A DNA stretch of 64,000 nt from Gymnogyps californianus (taxonomy: Eukaryota; Chordata; Aves; Accipitriformes; Cathartidae): the NCBI RefSeq assembly GCF_018139145.2, contig NC_059475.1, positions 14,535,437 through 14,599,436 of the forward strand, read 5' to 3'. The position numbers and the translations under genes were made by a program. Of this stretch, positions 37,256 through 48,185 are shown piece by piece (within the stretch, counting starts at the first letter, position 1; each line of letters opens with the position of its first letter). The notes under the pieces were generated by a model. That model worked only from the letters and a program-made list of their open reading frames with translations, had not been told where the DNA came from and ran no database searches.

Positions 37256-39894
37256 AAGATTGCTGTCATTAATAAATATTGAAGGAAAAAAAAAGCTCTC
37301 TGTGAACGATGTAAAATAACACCAATGAGTATTTAATCTGCTTTTTTAATTGAATTTTCAGCTTAAAGAGGGGAACTTTTCTTGTTTGAAAAATTGAAAT
37401 AGAAAAATGAATATTGAAATGTATTGGCTTGGGATTTTCAACGCAGTTTAAATAACTAATTAAGAAAAAGTTGCAGGGAGGAAAAACATTAAAATATGCA
37501 ATAATTTATTTTTAATAAGTGTAAAACAGATTATTTTAATTACCACATTTTTAAAAATATGGGGTAAATAAAATGCCTTAAATTGTCATTCATAGAGATT
37601 TGGAATTGAAGTGTAGAGATTAAAGCCTTTTATCAGTAGATGTAGACAAAAGACTTAATGAATAACGAACACAGAAATTAACTGAAATGACAGAACCCCC
37701 TATGCTACATATTTTTTTCTTGGTTTCATATGCTCACTGGCTTTTTTCACTTCTTTGGTGTTGCTTTTTAGAATAAGCTGTTAGCCAGGTGAGGTTTCAT
37801 GGTATCTTCTATATCAGTATTTCCCTTTTATAAAGCTTTAAAACTGCTTTTAAATATACCTCCTTGCCTTTAGAATAACAGCTACCTGGTTGACCTCTTC
37901 TGCTGCACAAGCGCTTAAAGGTAGATGCTAGTCCATATAATTTTTTTACACTTAATTTCCAGTCACCCAGATTTCCATTGAAATCTTGGTAAGCAACGTT
38001 GCCAAAATCACCTAACACCAATCAAGCTTTGGCAAAGGCTGCACACCCTGGCTGGAGTTAATATTTTATATTACTACATAAATTTTGGATCCAAGTGCTC
38101 CCTATTTATCCGGCAACTTTTCTGGAGGGGTTTTGAGGAGCCATCCTGCTGTCTGTCAGTGTATGAACTCAGTTCTCTGAACCAGGGTGTCTCTTGGAGA
38201 GCTGTATATGGTAGTGAAGATTTCTCCCTTTTGATGTAACAAATGCAATGCAGAAGTAGAGCACAACTGAGCCATATTTGCTGTGTTATGCCAAGTGGGG
38301 GTAAGGTTTCCTTTTCTGCGTAAGCACGTGGTTTTTGTTGACTTGCTCAAAAATGTCTAAAGGACATGCACTCTGTGTTACTCCATGTTTATCCAAAAGC
38401 AGAGTCTGACCCTGAAGTGCTGTATTTGTCCTGGTTGTTATAAGGTCGTATGCTCATTGTGCATAAATGAATAATTGTCCTTTAGAGGCCTGTGCTTTAG
38501 TTCAGTCTGTTAGGGCTGCTGAGCCAACAAGCACAGAAAGAGCTGTACTTTGGCATCATCCCAAAAAGTTAGAGGTCGTGAGCCAAAAACCTCAGGAAAG
38601 CCTTTTGGCTTTCCCGTCAGCCTGGTGTGCTGGAGTTCAAAGCTGCTGATCTCACCTGGAACCGGGCAGCAGCGGGAGCGAGGGGGGCAGCTGCTTCCAG
38701 GGAAAGGAGTGTGCAAGCGCTCCAAGTCTTCCAGCAGTGGCGGAAGCTGTCCTGCTACTGAGCAGGAAAACAAGTCATCTTTTGCCTCTAGTTTTCATAA
38801 GAATTATTTGTTCTCCTCTATGCTTATTCTCTTATGCATCTGATTTTCGTGCTTCTTTAAGGGGGAGAAGATATGCCGAGAAATCTCTGTCTGTAAGCCA
38901 GAATAGTTCTGTTGTGTCTCCCTCTCATTTTAGCACTCTAGATCTTCTTCTAAGTGGGGAAAAATAATCTGGGAGGTCACTGGCAGTTTTGCTGTTTCAT
39001 AAGGAAACATTAAAGATGGGAGGATTTGGCCCGATAGTAGCTGAAAGCACTCAGGCTCTGCCAGGATTTAATTCCTTGTGAACTCTGACCTGGAATGAAT
39101 ACCACATACGTGCTACTGTTCCTCTATAATTTAGCATCCCTTTTTCCTGTGTGGATTTTTTTCTCCCCCATTCGCTTCTGTTAAACCCAGCTGAATGGTT
39201 TACCCTTTATAACTAGTATCCCTGCAAGGGAGAGACTCTCACTGTTTTTACAGGCCTCTTAAGACTCCAGCTGAAAGGTACTGGAGATTTGCCTTCGCTT
39301 GTGTTAGTAATGTTGCTGGTTTTGGATCCAAGGGGCTCCAGTTCAAATCCCCCCAGTAGAGTTAGATTCCTCACAAAGTAAAAAGGCACTCCTCGGATTA
39401 AAGAAACTGATTGAATGCCGCTGTGTAGACCACTAATGTGCTACAAGGGTACTCAGTGTTTTAGCAGGGATTGCGGTGTGCTGCTAGGGGACTTCTCAGG
39501 CACTGTTACTTAGAAATTACATGGTGCTACACCAGCTCTGGGACTTGTAGATTTGCATTCACTCTGCAGCTTCATTAACAATTTTAACTGGGACATATTT
39601 AGACTACTCAAGCTGCTTCTATAGGGTTGATTATTTTGTCTTGTCCTTAGAAAACAGCTTATCCTTGTGAAAATAACATATAAGTTGTACTATTATATTT
39701 AGTGCTGCAAGCTTTGCTGTTGCTGTTCGTTTTCTTTTCCTTTTGAAGCCGTGGAATTTCTGACAAATAATGCCTTCTGAGTTAAAATCCACCATCGTAG
39801 GAACATATTCTGTGCCTTTTCCATTCTCTCAGTGAATTCTATGAACTTCTGTCATTAGCATGGTTATTGCCTAGAGAATACAGAAAAGGGAGGA
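37256..39894. other. Non-genic DNA
   Basis: No gene was recognised. The stretch 38640-38760 is slightly GC-richer, and the short opposed frames there (38510-38773 minus, 38550-38843 plus) cancel each other. A palindromic repeat remnant at 38974-39034 is listed separately. Around 39331-39345 the phrase 'agttcaaatcccccc' resembles an internal tRNA B box, but no cloverleaf can be drawn. Confidence 0.55.
38974..39034. repeat. Old palindromic sauropsid repeat remnant
   Basis: 'ggtcactggcagttttgctg' followed by 'ggaggatttggcccgat' matches the half-palindrome phrases 'ggcaaaactcccattgac' and 'gagcaggatttggccc' known from dispersed sauropsid repeats. It is short and decayed, and I cannot name the family with certainty. 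Confidence 0.4.
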
Positions 39895-40110
39895 AGGATG
39901 TTTTAGTGAGTAAGACACAAGATGCTTCAGACTTGTCATCTGATCCAGGGAAAATTATTAAATCCCTGTGTACCTCCATCCTATCTATAAAGCACACGTA
40001 GTAATATCTGCTCACCTCTGGAGTGTTGTGTGTGCCTTAAGTTTGTTGAAGGATTTTGAATCTCTCCTATGGAAGCTGTTATAGAAATGAAAGTGCTACA
40101 CTCATGACTG
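39895..40110 (+). mobile_element. Old tRNA-derived SINE remnant
   Basis: The order of landmarks is that of amniote MIR/L2-tailed SINEs. 'ttaaatccctgtgtacctcc' stands for the usual 'cacttaacctctgtgcctca' segment, followed by 'atctataaagcacacgtagt', then 'tgctcacctctggagtgttg', then the tail 'atagaaatgaaagtgct'. The 5' tRNA-like head is too decayed to show A and B boxes. It is non-coding. Confidence 0.55.
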
Positions 40111-41372
40111 CAGGTGTTTTGTGGTTTTCTGGTTGTGAAATGTGTTGCAGAATCTTTGTCCTTATACAGAGCTGTGGTCCAGAATCTGTGATTTAGTTGT
40201 CAGTGTTGAACTGCAGAAAAAAAAAAGTGTAAATATTTCCTTTCCTAGCACTCAAGTGTCCAGAACAATCTCTCTAAACATAGGCAGTTTTGCCTCCTTT
40301 AGACTGGCACTGTTGAGCCTGAAACATAAGGATCACAGGTTTTGTCATAATTAAAACAATTTATAATTATCGCAGGAATATCTGCAACATACACATACAT
40401 TGGTCCTCATTTCATCTTTCTGTCCTTAGGAATAGGAATATCCAACGTTATGAGCTGTAGATACTTAGATCATTCTCCACAGAAGTACATGGAAATAATG
40501 AAAGTATACAGGTAAGGCATAACAGCTTTAAATGGAACTAGATAACACAGGAGCAAGTAAACTTTATGTATTATTCCATTCACTTCATTTTACATTGGAA
40601 AGATCCAGCTTATCTGAAATTAAATAAAGCTGCCACAGCATTTCTAGTCCATGTTGGCATTTGAGACTTAATTTCTCCTGTGAAAGCACTGCTCATTTCT
40701 GTGGAATTCTGCAGGTGCTATATGTTTGTACCACTTGAGATCCAGAAGGTCTTAAATTTTGAGATGTTCAGTACATCCAGTTCCATGCAAAGCCTATAGT
40801 AAGCAATCTGTCAATTAAAGAATATGCCTCACCAGTTCATCCTTTTTCAAGTTTCTTATGTATATGTTTAAACAAAAAAAGGACAAGCCTTAAATACTGT
40901 TTGCTCTCTTTTATTGTTTTCTGTGAGTTGCAGGAAATGATTATCACACTAAAGCTGAGCCTTCATAACGAAGGCAATGAAGAACAAACTATGCACCAGA
41001 GCATAAGACAGCTTAGAGTAGAACAGTGATGAAAATACATTGCAATACTAAGTCACTTTTTAGTAGCTTCTCTGAGAAAAAGAAACTGAGTTGTTTCCAA
41101 GGATTTTTGAACAAGCATTTTGGGCTCTTTATATTGCCCGTACATTTTGTTGTAGTGCTGTATGCTGGAAATCTAATTTGGAGTTGCACAAAGGCTCTGA
41201 CTGAATAAGATAGTCTGGGGATTAAGTTGTGACTTTGCCGTTTCATTGGGAATGACCAGCTTTCCTGATCTTACAGACTGTAATTTTTGTTAGCCTGTGT
41301 GAGGAATGGAGGAGCCACTGGAATTTTTTTACTCTCCTGCATTTGATTGAGGAGTGTATGTGTGTGCATGTA

Positions 41373-41389
41373 TTTTTTTTTTTTTTTTT
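41373..41389. repeat. Poly-T tract
   Basis: An uninterrupted T17 preceded by a short TG-rich segment. Confidence 0.85.
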
Positions 41390-42111
41390 AATTATCCACA
41401 GTGTGTATCATGGACCAAGTAAGGCTTGAATAACATGTGCAATGGCTAAGAAATCACTAAAGACTTTTTCTTCTCTGCTTTGAATCCACCTATTTCTCTT
41501 TCCCTAGTTGCTGGAATTGATTAACTTTTACCCTTTACTCTGTAGTTACACACTGTAGGTGAGCTTTCCTGTCACAGAAGGCTGAACAATAATTCTCATC
41601 TGGTTATGAGCTTTGATGTCATAAGAAATGTGACCATTTAATGGTGTTTTTTAAAAAACAAATACAGCATTCACTAACCAACTAATTTGCTTTGCTATGG
41701 ATTTTGGACAGCACTCAACTTTTTGCAAGACTCTCACTTGTTGAACCATTTAAAACATGATTAAGAGCAGCCAGCTAGTTTCTGAAGAAATACCTGTTTA
41801 TTATTTTTGAGAAAACACCCGCTGCTTATTTTCTTAATGTGTTTAAGTGTTGATAATTTTTCTACATGCATCTGGAAGAACTGCCATCTGCATTTCTGAT
41901 GGTTGCCATTGGGTGGTGCCAGGCAATCAGTATATAAAATATGAGACAATGGTTTCTTTCTCTACATATCAACAATCAAACGAGCTTTAAAATCTGATCT
42001 CAAATAATTTACAGTGCAAATAAACGAAGCAGCCAGTGCAAATAGTTACTTTGATGCTTTTTTTATACTTAACATAAAGGAAGGGTCTGTCTGATACATG
42101 CTTCTTTATGT

Positions 42112-42165
42112 GTGCCTGTGTGTGTATATATGTGTACGCATACATGTATATGTGCATGTGTGTAT
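42112..42165. repeat. Imperfect (TG)n/(TA)n microsatellite
   Basis: Alternating pyrimidine-purine sequence with TG, TA and CA steps over about 54 bases. It is a decayed dinucleotide repeat with Z-DNA potential. Confidence 0.75.
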
Positions 42166-43042
42166 AAAGTTTGACCTGAAATGTGGTTTTGCCCTAAGGA
42201 TACTGATGCCTTGTTTTTGATCACGTTGTACTAATGTGGCTTAATTAATTGCCCTCTTAACGTCTCTGCTAATGTTCAGGCTTTTGTTGCTTGCATGTGT
42301 ATTTATTACAAACCTGCTAAGTGTTAAAGCTGACTGGAGACAAATGATAGATTTCCAACTTTAGAGAAACAATATCTATTTAATGCATGTTTAAGGAAGA
42401 CTAATTAACTGCTTTAGTTCACAATGAGAGCAATGAAATATTAATATTTTAAAGTCATGTTTTAAATATCTCTTGTCTACCTGGTTCAAAAGCTATATTA
42501 TGTTAATGATACAGATGTATCAATTTATTCTTTGAGCTAACTCAGTTTCTAAAGTATTTGGTTTATAATAACTGAGGGGGAAAAAAATTAGGATTGTGGT
42601 TAACAAGGGAGATACAAATGTTTATTGAATACTGCATTTGAATAGGCTACTGTCTGTGTAAGATAAAATTTTAATAGTTGGGAATAAAAAAAATTAAAAA
42701 TATTATTGGCAATTGATTACGTGGATTAGGACAGTCTAAAATGCTTGATTTCACATTTCTGTTTATATTCACTTTTAATAAAGAGGTTGAAGGTTTATGT
42801 TTATAAAACCATATCTTTAGGGAGGAAGAATGAACATTCGCAACTCATTTGCTCTTGAACACCTTTTGTTAATGTATGCAAAGAAATGCAGCATGTGGCC
42901 TTGCAATTGAATAAGCTAAAATTAAAAATTATTTGTTTAACTTATACGGGTTCGTAGAGCTTATGAGTTACGTGGAGCAAAACAGTAATTCTTCTGACAA
43001 ATTTTAGATGATGCTGGGTTTTTTGCCAGATAGTGGTACCTT

Positions 43043-43115
43043 AAAAAAAAAAAAAAAACAAACCCCAAAAAACCCTCAACACCAATAACAAAAAAACCAA
43101 CCAAAAAACCCCACC
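43043..43115. repeat. A-rich low-complexity tract
   Basis: A16 followed by A/C-only sequence ('caaaccccaaaaaaccc' and similar). It gives the poly-Gly/Phe/Val frame on the minus strand at 42961-43164, which is an artefact. Confidence 0.8.
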
Positions 43116-44869
43116 CCACAATCCTTCTTTCTTTCGAATTTAAAAATAAAATTAACCTAAACATAGCCTAATAAATGAGTTGAATAATTTCAGATTCACA
43201 AGAATAACTTTGGAGGATTGGTGTAAATAACGAACAACAGCCTAACAACATGAATCCTTTGTGATTCAAACTTCTTACCATATTAATTTTCCCCTCAGTG
43301 AATGGGAGTAAGACCCACTTGTATCTAAGATGATGCCCTGAGTGACATTTTGAGGCTAAAAGCCTCTAAAATATTTGTAATAATTTAGATAGTGATTACC
43401 CTGTCTAGACCTTTTACTCTTTGCTAGACTTTCATTTAAATGTTGGACCTTTTTTCAGACCATAAATCAGTGGCAAATGTGCACATTTGGACTCTCCGAA
43501 GTTTTACTTTGAGAATGTTTTCTTAAAGCATTCCAAAACACTGAAATCCTGGAATGCAAGGAAAAAAAAAATCAAGTCAAAGGTAAAAGCAAAAATTATT
43601 TATGGAGCATTTTGTCTCTAATTCTAAAACTGAGAGTACTAATAGCAGCAGTGATGAGCCTAGCTGATTCTTGTGGCTAATGCTTTTCACAAAGTCAAAT
43701 TTGATTGACTTTTCATCATAAATTTCTATTCCTTGTAACAAATATTTCTTTTCCTCTATTTGTAAGTGCCTTTTTAAGATGCTTCCTTTAAAACAATGTA
43801 ACAGTCATTTGCAGCTTTTATGGCATCTAAATGTATGCTGTTATGCTGGCTTGGTTCTACTGACATTTTAACATTGTTAATAATCACTGGCCATTTGTGT
43901 GTGCTGTGTAAAGGCATAATGTGCTTTTATATAAAACACTGTTATGAGGGCTCATTATCTTGTGAGGCAGCAGTTATAATGAAAATTAAACAATTGCAAA
44001 CTTGCTTTGCCAAGTGTTTTTTAAATAAATTTAACCAGGCTGATTCACAGCTCCTACCTGATTCTGTGGGGTTATATATCAAAGCTGTTGGAGAGTTGCA
44101 TGCATAAATTCCTTCATGCAATCATGAGAGCTATACACGGTACGCTTTTCAATGCTCTGCTAAAACTGATCAGGAAATGCTTGTTACACAGGCAAGATCC
44201 TAGCAGGGCATGAAATAAGTGTAAACCTTTGAAACTAGTCTCCGTGGTATCGATAGTTAAATGGAGTTTACAAATTACTTTTTACTTACAGGTAGCCACA
44301 GAAGTACTAGACCTGCATTCTATAATCTGCTCCTGCTGTTTTACTAAACACTCAAAACACTGGCTATATACAATTGCATGATTAAAAATTACCAAAGTAG
44401 TTGCACTTCTCAAGCTGAGAAAAGGTTGAGAATGTAAATATGGGCTATTCAGTTTCTTGTTTACAGACTGCAAGGTTTTACCAAACACTTTACATAATGG
44501 ACATAATTTTTTGCAACTTCTCCAGTGTTTCTACGTAAAATTATTTGAACAATAACTACTTTAATAATGAAGTAAATGAACGATGAGAAATCCAAGTAGG
44601 CTTCTCCGTGGTGTCTGCATTTTAGCAGAGTTACTCTAGCTGAGGATCTGGCCATTTGAAATTCACTTTTAAAATGACTGTTGCTGAGCACCCTTTCAAA
44701 GCTGAGCTAACCAGTGCGGTTTGTGTAATTTCTGACATGCTTCCCTTCTGTTAGGATACCAGATTTGTCCTTGTAGGAGTGTATTCAACTGCTCCGCTGT
44801 CTTTTATTTTAATGCAGCACTTAGACACAGATTGTTCTAGTACTGCAGTAGTTAGGGAAACCAAATTTC

Positions 44870-44888
44870 TTTTTTTTTTTTTTTTTTT
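44870..44888. repeat. Poly-T tract
   Basis: About 19 consecutive T. The lysine run of the minus frame crossing it is artefactual. Confidence 0.85.
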
Positions 44889-44988
44889 GCACATGTTTAA
44901 TTTTGAAAGCTCCCAAAGCATGAAACAATAATTCAGAGAGGCTCCGTTTCAAATTACCTTTCTTCATTAAAAAATAAAATAAAATAAC

Positions 44989-45060
44989 CAGGAGGTCTAG
45001 CACATTATGTCACTAAGTCACACAGTAAGAGGGACCATCAAAGAATGGTGGGAATTATCA
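44989..45060 (+). mobile_element. Possible MIR-like core fragment
   Basis: 'aagtcacacagtaagaggg' followed by 'gaatggtgggaatt' resembles the MIR segment that reads 'aggtcacacagctagtaag' and then 'gagccgggatt'. It is short and weak, and could be coincidental. Confidence 0.35.
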
Positions 45061-48000
45061 CAGCAGCTTGCTCCTTGTTAGAAGCATTTACCTCATGACC
45101 CTTTCATTTGCCTACTGCCACTTTAGTTTAAGAGTGACAACACTGTATAGCACTCTACACTTTCCGCCTCCCCCCCCCCCGCCCTTTCCCTTAGCACCAG
45201 ATGCCTTTGTAAAGCAGGCTGGTGAAGCAGTGAACAAAACCTTGTGGGATAAGTCTGACACTGGAAGTTAATGATTATCAGTCGAAACAAAACACTTGTT
45301 TACATGTTGTAGTCATTAGAGGTTCCAGTCAGTCATACCTCGGCTGGGATTCCTGCCAAATGTTTTGAGGGTTCTTTCACAAGCTGTGCAGTTTTGTAAA
45401 TACAAAAGCACTCTTATTAAGCCTTTTTAGTATTAGACTGTGCAATTAAGATTACGGGTAATTACATTCCTTTATTTGGAGTAGAATAGTCCAAGATACA
45501 CACACAACTTTCTTAGCCACAGGATACCATCGGATCTCTATTTGGGTGTTCCATTACAGATCAATGACTAAGAGAAACTCTTTTGTATTGTGCGCATTTT
45601 TCTTTATTAAAAATCGCACTCAAAACTTGGGGCGGTGTGGATTTTTCCTTACCTTACTGTCAGCACCTCCACTGCAGCCATAAAACTTTCTTTTTTGATT
45701 AGCATGTCTCAATTTGCTGGAAACACTTTGCTTACATCTCTTTTAGCATTGCCGGCTTTTCATTTCAGCCTTATTACAACTAGGATTAAGGAGGTGATTT
45801 GACTATGAAGGAATTTAGGAAAATTTCCAGTAAGCTAAGGATGATTTTAAGTTAACGGCAGGATAACAGAGTTGTAGAAATGAATGTTTCTTTTAACACC
45901 TGTGAATTAGTCCATACCTGAATAAATAAATGATTCCTTTGGTATTTGAAGTTGGTATGAAACAGCTCAAATCTCACCATTTTCTTGTAAACACTTTAGT
46001 CATGCAAAGATGCATCTAATACAAATAATCATGTGAGCTGGTGAACCTATTTCACGTACTCTTCTGCTTTGACAGAATTCTCTGCATTGAGCGTGATGGT
46101 AAATTATTTAAGGTTTGGGAGGCCATTTTTTGTAACTGTGAATTGTAAGACAACTGAATCAACCATACATATTTTATCTCTATTTTTTCTTTGCCAACGA
46201 AGATATCAGTTTTAGTTGCTCCAGTGCAGGACTGCTCGCTTTGACATTTCCCGGTTGTCTGTAGTGCTAGGCAATAATTAAATATCAGGTGCATAAGCTG
46301 CTCTTTAATTTGACATGTGTGCTCCAGGCAATAAACACATGCAGTGCAACGTGGGAGTGTAATTGCTAAGGAATAAAATCTTGTACCAAGTGAGATCATT
46401 GTATCAGGTACTGTGTGACAGCTCATTTGATCATTATGCCCAGGCTAAAGAGGTTGCCTAATTAGTTTCCATTAAAACTCACCCTTTAATCAGGAATTAT
46501 TCTTGCATAAAGAATGTCACTTGGTCCAGATGAATGAACAATGGTTCCCCCTTGAGATTCAACTATCTGTTACACTTGGGATGCCATATGTCTTTTCAAA
46601 CAATTCAGCTACAACAGTGCTCTGTGAATTTGGATCTCATAGCACTGTGCAGTAGTTGCATTTTCTTGATACCAGATAGTGTTCTATAGAAAAATCAGAT
46701 TGGTATTCTGTATATTCTTCATCAAGCCAGAGAAGCTATGTTCAAGCAGCAGGAAGTGTGTTGTAAACACACAAATGACTAATGGGCCTCTCAACTAATG
46801 TGTCTTAGTTGTTGTATATATTTCATAAGTGACACACATAACATATATGCTATTACCTGGAGCTAGACTTTGGTCTCTCACCTAGAAACGTCAAGGTTCA
46901 TCTAAATTTAATATTTTGAAGGGAAATAACTTTCTAGCTTTTTTTTTTCTTGTGACAATAGCTTTGTCAGCTGAAGCTGATCACAGAAGTAGCTGTGATT
47001 TTTTTTTTTTTCCCCCTCCCCTCCCCCCCCCCCCCCCCCCCCAATCTTGCAACTTAAGTGCCTTCCCCCTGCTCCCACAAGACACATGAGGCTCAGCAGG
47101 TTACTGTGTTCATGCACATCACAGATGTGGAGCTCAGTTGGGTATGTTTTAATCTGTGAAATGGCTACACTTCTGCAAGTTCCTGGTTGTCCAGCTGAGT
47201 TGGCTCATCTGCCACTGCAGTGGCTTGTCTGAGCTGACCAGAAACTGCTCTCCAGGAGAGGCTTCTCCCTCAGGCTACTGTAGACCCAGTAGAGAGGAAG
47301 AAACTTTCAAGTCAAAGCCTAGCACTTGTAGTCAGTGGCCTCAGTCAACTCCCTTAATGTATCTGCTTCGACAGATATGAACTGGTTTTTTAATGTTTGC
47401 AAAATGCCATGGGCTGGACTGGCAGTTTGAAGTCTAGCATGTAGGCAGAGCTGCTAGGTCCTCTTGCTTTCCCCACAGACATCCTGCTAGTAAGCTGTGA
47501 GCTAAGTTTCCCTTCTGTTGTGGAGGGATGATCCTACAACATGTCAATGGCTGCACTGACTGTATCTGCCAGTGCGATGTCCATCCTTCTTTTCCTTAAG
47601 TGGTTTATGGGGCACTCAGAAAAACAGGTCTCAAAAATACTTCCCAAATCTTTTTGCAGCTCAGACTGTTGCAGAGGCCTGTTGTGTTTGGAGGAATGAA
47701 AAAATGTTTTGTGGGCTTTGCATACCTGGAGGCAATGCCTTTTACAGAAACAACTGCAATCTAGGGTTGTGTGAAAGATTGCCACAAACATTAAGCCATG
47801 TGGCATGGAACAAGTATCGTGCAGGATGCCTGCTCCAAGTTCATTCTTGGTAGGTGTGAATGCTCTAACCTTCGTACTTAAACCTAAGCCGTGTGAGCTT
47901 TTACACTGCAAGAGTATTCAAGGCAATGGAAGGACATGCATGCAAGGTGAAATTCAAATCCTTAATATTTCTTGTTGCTATTGCTCTAAGTGCCCCTATT

Positions 48001-48087
48001 CTCCATACCCAATAGACAATGTGTCATACCCAGAGTGAATGAAGCAGACAGGAGAAGTGGCTAAAGCACATGATTAACATCTAGAAT
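45061..48087. other. Non-genic DNA
   Basis: No gene was recognised. A short C11 run lies at 45170-45180. The minus frames at 46052-46426 (124 codons) and 47534-47911 (125 codons) match no family. The stretch 46260-46500 has conserved-element texture: a CCTAATTAG core, octamer-like words and no simple repeats. Confidence 0.55.
46999..47042. repeat. T-run to C-run pyrimidine tract
   Basis: T13 is followed by a mixed C/T segment and then C20 at 47023-47042. The tract is entirely pyrimidine. It has potential to form triplex or i-motif structure and is a likely site of sequencing length error. Confidence 0.9.
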
Positions 48088-48185
48088 CTGAGAAGAGAAA
48101 TGGTTTGATGATCTAATGTGACTCCCTGAATAGCAGAGGCTTTTAATTTACTGTTTCTCATACCTTGAGCTATGTGTTTAGGAAA
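48088..48185 (-). mobile_element. Possible ancient CR1 3' UTR fragment
   Basis: 'tttgatgatctaatgtgact' followed by 'ccctgaatagcagaggc' parallels the complement of old CR1 3' ends ('gatcatctagtctgacctcc' then a 'cacaggcc' segment). It shows the same landmark as 2424-2800 in the same orientation. It is short and decayed. Confidence 0.45.

Larger units (their letters stand above)
40111..44988. other. AT-rich non-genic DNA with low-complexity tracts
   Basis: No gene was recognised. A TG/TA-rich tract (42112-42165) and homopolymers are listed separately. The stretch 42230-42500 contains repeated TTAATTAA, CTAATTAAC and ATTAATATT cores without simple repeats, and 43980-44110 is similar. Both look like conserved non-coding DNA, although conservation cannot be seen from one sequence. 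Confidence 0.55.

Noticed and set aside
47534..47911. 125-codon minus frame rich in Cys and His
   Set aside because: Cys/His spacing does not fit any zinc-finger pattern, and a plus-strand frame covers the same DNA.
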